Source: Clostridium sp. CAG:413 (lineage in GTDB: Bacteria; Bacillota; Clostridia; Oscillospirales; Acutalibacteraceae). Taken from it: a DNA stretch of 10,288 nucleotides. Positions 1-5,448 of the stretch are shown one piece after another; within the stretch, counting starts at the first letter, position 1, and each line of letters starts with the position of its first letter. Below the pieces are notes generated by a model. The model ran no database searches. It worked only from the letters and a program-made list of their open reading frames with translations, and was not told the origin of the DNA. The DNA is taken from the NCBI GenBank assembly GCA_000431775.1, contig FR888179.1:1-10288 (forward strand), in the 5' to 3' direction. The position numbers and the translations under genes are program-made.

Positions 1-233
1 CCGACGGCATGACCTGCGGCGTGAAATCTGTCTCCAAAGGCTCGGCGACGATAACCGCAAAAGTCGTTGACAAGACCGGCAACGCAGTTAAGGACGCAAA
101 CGGCAATGAGATAACCGCTTCGCAGCAGTTGACCTCAAAAGCAGGCTTCTTCCAGAAGCTCGTAGCGTTCTTCAAAAGGCTCTTCGGCTCAAATATGGTC
201 ATCCCCTACGCACTGAACAAGCTGATGAAGTAA
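1..233 (+). CDS. C-terminal end of Ig-like (Big_2-type) surface protein, partial
   Basis: This is only the 3' end of a gene that starts outside the window; the reading frame has its first complete codon at position 3 and stops at TAA 231-233. The visible 77 residues begin with a short beta-rich stretch (GVKSVSKGSATITAKVVD) that resembles the last strands of bacterial Ig-like group 2 domains, which are usually found in secreted or surface-attached proteins. A polar segment follows, then an aromatic and basic tail (FFQKLVAFFKRLFG) ending in ALNKLMK. There is no LPXTG motif. The tail could be an amphipathic helix that holds the protein at the membrane or wall, but this is inference. The Big_2 assignment rests on a partial domain and is moderate; the substrate or role of the full protein cannot be judged from here. 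Confidence 0.7.
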   Translation, partial: DGMTCGVKSVSKGSATITAKVVDKTGNAVKDANGNEITASQQLTSKAGFFQKLVAFFKRLFGSNMVIPYALNKLMK

Positions 234-235
234 AC

Positions 236-278
236 CAATCCCCCGGGCAGTTTCTCAACTGCCCGGGGGTGATTGTTT
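236..278 (+). terminator. strong GC hairpin terminator after the Ig-like gene
   Basis: An 11-bp perfect stem pairs 240-250 with 259-269 around an 8-nt loop (251-258). Flanking bases 236-239 and 272-275 can extend it past a 2-nt bulge. The T-rich tail (ATTGTTT) is short but follows directly, three bases after the stop codon of the upstream gene. On the opposite strand the same hairpin could stop transcripts that run out of the gene ending at 406. The 125 bases between it and 406 are AT-rich and show no convincing gene or stronger terminator. Confidence 0.85.
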
Positions 279-405
279 AGCGGTGTTTAATTTTTACGCT
301 GCTTTTATTTATAGATAATTTTGTTTAGTGCCGTTTTGATTTACGGTTATTTATCGGGATATTAATTCGGTATTTAAATTTGGTGATATTATCGGAGCTG
401 CTTCG

Positions 406-1197
406 TTACGCCGTAACTTCTTCGGCGGGAGATGCTTCGACATTCTCCGCATTATCGCAGGTGTTATCGGCTTCGTCGTCTTTCTTCTCCTCTGGCGGGA
501 GGGTGACGGGGCGCAGGGCGACTATGAGGTTGACTATTGCCGAGAGCAGGAACAGCGCCGAGCTGACGAAAACGCCCCAACTCACGCCGCCGCTGACCGC
601 GTCGGCAAGGGTGGTCTGTGCCATAAGGGTGTTGAAGCTGTGGAAACACACGGCGCTTGCCGCCATCATCAGGCTTGCGAGCAGATTGGTGACGAAAAGC
701 CCCTTGCTGTCGAATTTTTTGAAATTCAGCAGCAGGAATACAAGGCTGACGGGCAGCGAGAGCGCACTGAGCGCCACAAAGAGCAGCGCCAGCAGCAGCC
801 GCAGCGACGGCGCGCCTATAACTGCCGAGCCGGGGGCGCTGATAAGCCCGCCGAGGTCGAGATTCATTATATTTTTGACTATTGTTATCGCGTTGAGCGT
901 GAAATTCTGCTCAAAGTAGGGAATAGACACAGCAAGCGTGCCAAGCGGGAGCAGGAACGAGAAAAGCGGCAGCACGCTCACGGGGATGCGGGCGATACGC
1001 AGCTTTGTGCCGACAAATGAGAATTTGAAGCGGCGCATGGATTCGTGGAGCTTTGCAAATGCCGCCTCGGCGACAACGGAATCCTCCTCAAGTCGGCGTT
1101 CCCAGTCGTAGTTGGCGATATTGACCCCGCATTTGGGGCACTCCGCCTTGACATTCCAGATATGCAGCTTTATGCCGCAGTGCGGACATTTTGCCAT
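406..1197 (-). CDS. zinc-ribbon membrane protein of unknown function
   Basis: A 263-residue protein I do not recognise as a named family. The N-terminus has two CxxC knuckles (Cys4, Cys7, Cys20, Cys23; CPHCG and CPKCG), a short rubredoxin-like zinc ribbon. A charged helical stretch (about 31-60) follows, then four likely membrane segments (about 72-92, 133-157, 167-186, 207-228) and an acidic tail (235-263) rich in Glu and Asp. The ribbon is expected to face the cytoplasm. The ATG at 1197 is preferred over an in-frame GTG at 1206, because the GTG lies inside the ribosome binding site AAAGGTG, which sits 6 nt before the ATG. It follows araD by 38 nt with no terminator between, so it is probably the last gene of the operon. 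Its role is unknown; sensing or scaffolding at the membrane is possible. Confidence 0.85.
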   Translation of the reverse strand: MAKCPHCGIKLHIWNVKAECPKCGVNIANYDWERRLEEDSVVAEAAFAKLHESMRRFKFSFVGTKLRIARIPVSVLPLFSFLLPLGTLAVSIPYFEQNFTLNAITIVKNIMNLDLGGLISAPGSAVIGAPSLRLLLALLFVALSALSLPVSLVFLLLNFKKFDSKGLFVTNLLASLMMAASAVCFHSFNTLMAQTTLADAVSGGVSWGVFVSSALFLLSAIVNLIVALRPVTLPPEEKKDDEADNTCDNAENVEASPAEEVTA

Positions 1198-1235
1198 AAG
1201 TATCACCTTTCGTTCGATTTATTATTGAACGCACG

Positions 1236-1925
1236 TCATTTTTGGCCGTAGTAGGCGTTTGCGCCGTGCTTTCTGAAATAGTGCTTCTTCTGAAGAAAAA
1301 TATTTGCCGTCGGAGCGTTCATGCGTTCGCTGAGGTAGGCGTCCTTGGCGACGGCCTCGAGGACTGCTGAATTTTTGGCTGCCTCGGCAGCGCTTTTGCC
1401 CCAGGTGAACGGCCCGTGGGAGCGCACGAGCACGGCGGGCACGGCTTCGGGGTCGATCGAGCGGCTCTCGAAGCATTCGGCTATGACCTTGCCCGTGTTA
1501 AGCTCGTATTCACCCTCGATCTCCGCCTCGGTCATATCCCTTGTGCAGGGGATCGCGCCGTAGGCAAAGTCGGCGTGGGTCGTGCCGTAGGGCTGAATAT
1601 CCCTTGCCGCCTGTGCAAAGGCGACCGCAAAGGTCGAGTGCGTGTGCGCGACGCCGCCTATAGCGGGGAAGCGGCGGTATAGCTCAAGGTGTGTCGGCGT
1701 ATCGGAGGAGGGGTTAAGACTGCCCTCGACAACATTGCCGTCAAGGTCGAGCAGCACCATGTCCTCGGCTCTCAGGCGTAAATAATCTACCCCCGAGGGC
1801 TTGATGGCAAATATTCCGCTCTCGCGGTCGATGCCGGAGACATTGCCCCAGGTAAAGATAACAAGCCCGTATTCGACGAGCTTCATATTCGCTTCATAAA
1901 CCTGCTGCTTAAGCGCCTCAAGCAT
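1236..1925 (-). CDS. araD: L-ribulose-5-phosphate 4-epimerase
   Basis: This class II aldolase-fold enzyme interconverts L-ribulose 5-phosphate and D-xylulose 5-phosphate, the last step that feeds L-arabinose into the pentose phosphate pathway. It acts in the cytoplasm and needs a divalent metal. The 229 residues match the length and end-to-end pattern of Escherichia coli AraD (231 aa): TWGNVS at 25-30, KPSGVDY at 42-48, SSDTPTH at 73-79, metal ligands His94 and His96 (HTHS) and His170 (RSHGPF), TTHAD with Asp119, and a [10 protein letters not shown] ending. These features separate it from the fuculose- and rhamnulose-phosphate aldolases of the same superfamily. UlaF/SgbE paralogues catalyse the same reaction for ascorbate or L-xylulose, so the feeding sugar is not certain. 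GAGGTGA lies 4 nt before the ATG, overlapping the stop of the upstream DUF4364 gene, which ends 9 nt away. Confidence 0.95.
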   Translation of the reverse strand: MLEALKQQVYEANMKLVEYGLVIFTWGNVSGIDRESGIFAIKPSGVDYLRLRAEDMVLLDLDGNVVEGSLNPSSDTPTHLELYRRFPAIGGVAHTHSTFAVAFAQAARDIQPYGTTHADFAYGAIPCTRDMTEAEIEGEYELNTGKVIAECFESRSIDPEAVPAVLVRSHGPFTWGKSAAEAAKNSAVLEAVAKDAYLSERMNAPTANIFLQKKHYFRKHGANAYYGQK

Positions 1926-1934
1926 ACTATCACC

Positions 1935-2480
1935 TCACACATACAGCGTCGCAACGACGGTGGAATACACCCTCTCGGGGTTCTTTAAGAAATTTCTCTT
2001 CAATTCGTCCGCCTGGTCGAAGTCGGCGGCGTAAACGGTCAATTTCATCAGCGGTGTGCCTTTATTCAGGATGATGAAGGTCACGTCGTAGCCGTCCTCA
2101 CGCTCGACGATATCCACCTTGCTGCTGCCTTTATTCTTCTCGGCAAGCTGTAAATTCAGAGCGTCGGAGAGGGCGGTCTCCCTAACCGTGGGGGGCACGT
2201 CGCTCTCAAGCTCGTCGAGCGAGGCCGCGCCCTTGGGCGTGATATACAGCAGCGACTCGGATGAAACGAGGCTGCCGTTGTCTATCAGCTCATCGAGCGC
2301 CTGCGTTGCTTCAAAATAATTCGCAAGCCCGTGAGCCTGCACGGCTTCGATAGCCATGCTCTCCGAGAGCGGATCCTTGACCGATTTGACAAGGAAGGCT
2401 ATCAAAATGCGTATCTGCGTTTTGTTTCTCAGCCCGCCGAGGGATACTCCCGCGTCAAAGGCGTTGAATTCGTTATCCAT
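1935..2480 (-). CDS. DUF4364 family protein, likely winged-helix regulator
   Basis: The 181 residues fit the DUF4364 family, known mainly from Clostridia. Residues about 17-90 look like a winged helix-turn-helix: LRNKTQIRILIAFL begins helix 1, YFEATQALDELIDNG fits the recognition region and LLYITPKGAASL the wing, as in MarR/PadR-type proteins. The rest (about 100-181) is a mixed alpha/beta domain with strands near 122-150 that could mediate dimerisation or ligand binding. No membrane segment or signal is seen. The ATG at 2480 is chosen over an in-frame start at 2504 because AGGGAG lies 7 nt upstream; that start also makes the gene overlap the transporter stop by 8 nt (ATGGATAA), implying translational coupling. 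DNA binding is inferred from the fold, and its target is unknown; regulation of its own operon is a reasonable guess. Confidence 0.88.
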   Translation of the reverse strand: MDNEFNAFDAGVSLGGLRNKTQIRILIAFLVKSVKDPLSESMAIEAVQAHGLANYFEATQALDELIDNGSLVSSESLLYITPKGAASLDELESDVPPTVRETALSDALNLQLAEKNKGSSKVDIVEREDGYDVTFIILNKGTPLMKLTVYAADFDQADELKRNFLKNPERVYSTVVATLYV

Positions 2481-3846
2481 GTTCTTTCTCCCTGCGCTCC
2501 TCAAGAGCTTTTTGGATCTCCTGCTTCTTTTTGCCCGTGTAGTCGTTGAATATCATCGGCACGGCTGCGAGAGCGAGGCCGATCATCGGGATTATCGTTA
2601 TCATCACGAACATACCGTTGAACACTTTCTCGGGCTGGTCGAGCACGGGCACGTCGTTAACGGGCTGGACGAAGCCGACATATTTGAGCACGAAACCGGT
2701 GATATAGGTCGAGATGCCGGCGGTCAGCTTGCTGATGAAGGTCTGAGAGGCGAAACATACGCCCTCGGAGCGCCTGCCGGTCTTGAATTCGAGGTAGTCC
2801 ACGCTGTCGGCGACCATGGCGTAGGTGATGACGTTGAATATCCCGAGCGGCAGCCCGATGACGACGAGCAGCGCCAGCAGGAGATAGAAGTTGCCGTAGC
2901 CGACAAGGTAGAGAATGCCGTGAACGGCGGCGCCGAAAACGGCGGAGCCGATATATATCGCCTTGAGCGAGAAATGCTTCCTGAGCACGGGCATGAGCAG
3001 CATCGCCGCGAGCATACCGACGCCGATAGCCACGGTCATGGCGGTCTGGACGATATCTTTGGGCACCGCACCCGAATCCTTGATGAGATAGGTCGCTATA
3101 TAGCTGCCCGAGGTCTGAGCCATGAGCATAGTCGAGCCGAGCACGCTTGCAAGTATGAGCAGCAGGAGCGGTTTATTCCTGACAAAGGCGGAGACGATCT
3201 CGCCCGCGGTGACCTTCTCTTTGGGCTGCTCGACGCGCTCCTTGGTGCCGAAGAATGCAAGCAGCGAGAGGCAGGAGCCGAGCACGGCGAATATCAGCCC
3301 CGAGATAAAGAATCCCTTGGTGTTGCCCATCCCAGAGCGGAGCACGGGCACGAGCACAGTGGGCAGTATGCCGCCGACGGTGCAGAATATCCTGGCGGTC
3401 GATATAAATTTGGTGCGCTCGCTCTCAAGCGGAGAGACGACGGCGCTCATGCCCCAAAACGGGACATCCTGTATCGTGAAGCATATGCCCCACATCAGAT
3501 AGGAGACGGTCGCGTAGGCGAGCCTGCCGCCGTAGCCGCAATTCGGCACATAAAAGAGGGCGGCGGTGGCGATAAGAATGAGCGGCGGCGAGAAGAGCAG
3601 GTAGGGTCTCAGCTTGCCGAATTTGCTCTTGGTCTTATCGACGATTATGCCCATTATCGGGTCGTTTGCTGCGTCAAATATCCTTGCGGCGAGGATTACC
3701 GTGCCCGCATGGACGGGGTCGAGCTTGGCGGCGTCGGTGTAAAATATGAGCAGGAAGGTGGACATCAGGGTGTATATCATGCTCCTGCCGAAGCCGGCGC
3801 AGGCGAAGCTGAGAGTCTCGCTCGTCTTGAGATACTTTTGCTGCAT
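2473..3846 (-). CDS. GPH-family sugar:cation symporter (MelB/XynB-like)
   Basis: A 457-residue, 12-helix transporter of the glycoside-pentoside-hexuronide:cation symporter family in the major facilitator superfamily. It should import a sugar or small glycoside with Na+ or H+ across the cytoplasmic membrane. Family marks are clear. ARIFDAANDP carries Asp58 and Asp62, matching the cation-site Asp55 and Asp59 of E. coli MelB; DKTKSKFGKLRPY forms the loop after it; FTIQDVPFW carries Asp127, matching MelB Asp124; and VADSVDYLEFKTGRRSEG is the family's typical late cytoplasmic-loop motif. The C-terminus is a charged cytoplasmic tail. GAGGAA lies 6 nt before the ATG, and that ATG shares one base with the upstream stop (TAATG), so it is coupled to the HEYGH gene. 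The substrate cannot be read from sequence; with araD and a GH78 enzyme nearby, a pentoside or rhamnoside is likely. Confidence 0.93.
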   Translation of the reverse strand: MQQKYLKTSETLSFACAGFGRSMIYTLMSTFLLIFYTDAAKLDPVHAGTVILAARIFDAANDPIMGIIVDKTKSKFGKLRPYLLFSPPLILIATAALFYVPNCGYGGRLAYATVSYLMWGICFTIQDVPFWGMSAVVSPLESERTKFISTARIFCTVGGILPTVLVPVLRSGMGNTKGFFISGLIFAVLGSCLSLLAFFGTKERVEQPKEKVTAGEIVSAFVRNKPLLLLILASVLGSTMLMAQTSGSYIATYLIKDSGAVPKDIVQTAMTVAIGVGMLAAMLLMPVLRKHFSLKAIYIGSAVFGAAVHGILYLVGYGNFYLLLALLVVIGLPLGIFNVITYAMVADSVDYLEFKTGRRSEGVCFASQTFISKLTAGISTYITGFVLKYVGFVQPVNDVPVLDQPEKVFNGMFVMITIIPMIGLALAAVPMIFNDYTGKKKQEIQKALEERREKEHG

Positions 3847-4376
3847 TATTTATTCCTCTTTCTGCCTTTGATATCTTTTCTTGCGCTTCTGTTGGGGTTG
3901 ATGGGCTTGCCGTAGCGGCCCCTGTTGCGGCATTCATCGGTCAGGAAGCGATCCTTGGTCGCGTAAAGGCCGCAGAGATTTGCCCAGCCCTCGCAATAGA
4001 GCCAATAATACGAAACATTCTTCTCTTTCCTCATTTTAACCAGAGCGGGCAGACCGCACCAGATGAAGGAGGGCAGAGCGATCACGAGCAGCCATACGGG
4101 GCCGAGGATGAGGGACTGCACGGTGTGGCCGTATTCGTGAATTTTCATGTCGTGGAGCCTGTCGCCCGTGGTATTTTTATTGATGAAGATAAACATACCC
4201 AGCGAAACGCCGCCGAAATTCTTCTTGTCGATATAGGTTATCACGGCGTTGTGGAATATCTCGCTCTTTGCGCCCCTTGACTTATATATGGCGAGCATCA
4301 CAAGACCCGCGATATTCTGGAGTATCGCATATGTAAATTGCCAGAAATAGAAGAGGATCGCTCTGACGGTTTTCAT
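3846..4376 (-). CDS. small membrane protein with HEYGH metalloprotease motif
   Basis: A 176-residue protein with an HExxH zinc motif (HEYGHTVQS, His80, Glu81, His84). A hydrophobic helix spans about 8-31 and a second (LILGPVWLLVIALPSFIW) begins right after the motif, about 89-107. A downstream Glu129 in YYWLYCEGWAN is placed like the third zinc ligand of gluzincin-type enzymes, and I recall similar short clostridial and Bacteroidetes proteins with HEYGHT-QS followed by a Tyr-rich E-x-W-A segment. The C-terminal 30 residues are strongly basic. The ATG at 4376 is preferred to a GTG at 4385, which is part of the ribosome binding site (GAGGTG, 6 nt before the ATG). It is the first gene of the operon, 64 nt after truB and overlapping the transporter start by 1 nt. 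Peptidase activity is inferred from the motif only, and no substrate is evident. Confidence 0.85.
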   Translation of the reverse strand: MKTVRAILFYFWQFTYAILQNIAGLVMLAIYKSRGAKSEIFHNAVITYIDKKNFGGVSLGMFIFINKNTTGDRLHDMKIHEYGHTVQSLILGPVWLLVIALPSFIWCGLPALVKMRKEKNVSYYWLYCEGWANLCGLYATKDRFLTDECRNRGRYGKPINPNRSARKDIKGRKRNK

Positions 4377-4408
4377 AAAAAACACCTCGGAATTAATATT
4401 ATTAATTT

Positions 4409-4437
4409 ATTTTAACATATGTGCGCGGCTTTTTCAA
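4409..4437 (-). promoter_or_regulatory. sigma-A promoter of the five-gene sugar operon
   Basis: On the minus strand TTGAAA (4437-4432) and TAAAAT (4414-4409) are 17 bp apart, with an extended -10 TG one base before the -10 hexamer. It lies in the AT-rich gap right after truB and fires toward the HEYGH gene. The -35 starts only 4 nt past the truB stop and no hairpin terminator lies between, so read-through from truB may add to expression. Confidence 0.8.
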
Positions 4438-4440
4438 CAT

Positions 4441-5325
4441 TCAGTTGTGAAAAACACGGCGAACTTTCAAATACTCATCCTCGGTTTCGCCGAGGCCGAG
4501 GAAATCCCCCTTGGGCGAATAGACCCTAAATATGCCCTCACCCTTGATCTTGAGCCTTTCAAGGAAAAGCTCGCCGCCATTTAAAAAGCGTTTCGCCTGA
4601 GCCTCGGTGACGGTGACCGAGCCGTAGCCGCCGAGAGCCTTGTCAACGGGGAGCAGTATTTCGCCGAGCCTTTCTTCGTTTGCGGCGGCCTCAAGCTGCT
4701 CTATCGTCACAGCATCCTTTATATCAAAGCCGTTGGCGCTCGTGCGGCGCAGGGCGGTCATCACCGCTCCGCAGCCGAGCTTTTCGCCGATATCGGCTAT
4801 AAGAGTGCGTATATATGTGCCCGAGGAGCAGGCGACGGCTATCTCGTATTCCCCCGCTTCGGCGTTCGCCGATAGGAAATCTATTGAGAATATGTTGACC
4901 TGCCTCGGCGTGCGCTCGACCTCGATGCCCTGCCTTGCAAGGTCATAGAGCCGCTGACCGTTGACCGATATTGCGGAGTACATCGGCGGGAGCTGGCTTA
5001 TCTCGCCAACGAAGCCCTCGGCGGCGTCCCTGACCTGCTGTTCAGAGCAATCCACCGCGCGGGTCTCAAGCACCTTGCCCGTGATATCGAGCGTATCGGT
5101 CACCGTGCCGAGGCGGAACGAAGCGATATAGCTCTTGTCGTGGCTCTCAAGCAGCTCGCAAAAGCGGGTCGCCCCGCCGAGCATGACGGTCAGCACGCCC
5201 GTCGCCATCGGGTCGAGGGTGCCCGTGTGGCCGCATTTCTTGGTGGAGCATATGCGCCGCACCCTTGCCACCGCGCCGAAGGAGGTCATGCCACTGGGCT
5301 TATCTATTATAATGATACCGGTCAT
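4441..5325 (-). CDS. truB: tRNA pseudouridine(55) synthase TruB
   Basis: TruB converts uridine 55 in the T-loop of tRNAs to pseudouridine; it also acts as a tRNA folding chaperone in E. coli. The 294-residue product opens with GIIIIDKPSGMTS. It has the catalytic motif GHTGTLDPMATGVL with the nucleophile Asp38, then PPMYSAISVNGQRLYDLAR and CSSGTYIRTLIADIGEKLG in the right order, and ends with a small RNA-binding domain (about 235-294). The ATG at 5325 is chosen because GAGG lies 7 nt before it and the protein then starts where TruB proteins normally do; the open frame upstream to 5400 would run through the promoter. In many bacteria truB follows rbfA and precedes ribF, but neither is present here. 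It has its own promoter and sits between carbohydrate genes. Confidence 0.97.
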   Translation of the reverse strand: MTGIIIIDKPSGMTSFGAVARVRRICSTKKCGHTGTLDPMATGVLTVMLGGATRFCELLESHDKSYIASFRLGTVTDTLDITGKVLETRAVDCSEQQVRDAAEGFVGEISQLPPMYSAISVNGQRLYDLARQGIEVERTPRQVNIFSIDFLSANAEAGEYEIAVACSSGTYIRTLIADIGEKLGCGAVMTALRRTSANGFDIKDAVTIEQLEAAANEERLGEILLPVDKALGGYGSVTVTEAQAKRFLNGGELFLERLKIKGEGIFRVYSPKGDFLGLGETEDEYLKVRRVFHN

Positions 5326-5355
5326 ATTGTCGCCTCGCTGTAGTGTGATAATGCA

Positions 5356-5384
5356 ATTGTACCATATTTTTGCCGCACTTTCAA
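5356..5384 (-). promoter_or_regulatory. sigma-A promoter of truB
   Basis: On the minus strand TTGAAA (5384-5379) and TACAAT (5361-5356) are 17 bp apart, and TGG directly before the -10 makes it an extended -10. It lies about 30 nt upstream of the truB start at 5325. Its -35 is only 9 bp from the -35 of the divergent GH78 promoter. Confidence 0.85.
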
Positions 5385-5393
5385 TAAAACAGA

Positions 5394-5422
5394 TTGACAT
5401 AATTTTGGCGCTGTTGTAAACT
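5394..5422 (+). promoter_or_regulatory. sigma-A promoter of the GH78 gene
   Basis: Consensus -35 TTGACA (5394-5399) and -10 TAAACT (5417-5422) are 17 bp apart. The leader is only about 20 nt, leading to a near-perfect ribosome binding site AAGGAGG (5435-5441), 7 nt before the ATG. The imperfect -10 may leave room for activation. The spaced inverted pair AACAG (5388-5392) and CTGTT (5411-5415) brackets the -35 and spacer and could be an operator; this is weak. Confidence 0.82.
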
Positions 5423-5448
5423 TAAACCGTAGGAAAGGAGGAATAAAA

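Noticed and set aside
281..405. A possible small RNA or riboswitch in the AT-rich gap
   Set aside because: Only short 4-bp inverted repeats were seen (for example CCGT...ACGG), with no conserved riboswitch core and no promoter of quality.
1198..1235. A terminator between araD and the zinc-ribbon gene
   Set aside because: The 38-nt gap has no stable hairpin and no T-run, so the genes are more likely co-transcribed.
2356..3915. A long plus-strand open frame (519 codons) opposite the symporter gene
   Set aside because: Its translation is full of His, Arg, Glu and Gly in low-complexity order, has no ribosome binding site and lies exactly antisense to a clear GPH transporter. It is a by-product of GC-rich codon use on the other strand.
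5326..5400. An N-terminal extension of truB
   Set aside because: The extra codons cover the -10 and -35 boxes of the truB promoter and lie outside the normal TruB start; the ATG at 5325 has a ribosome binding site.
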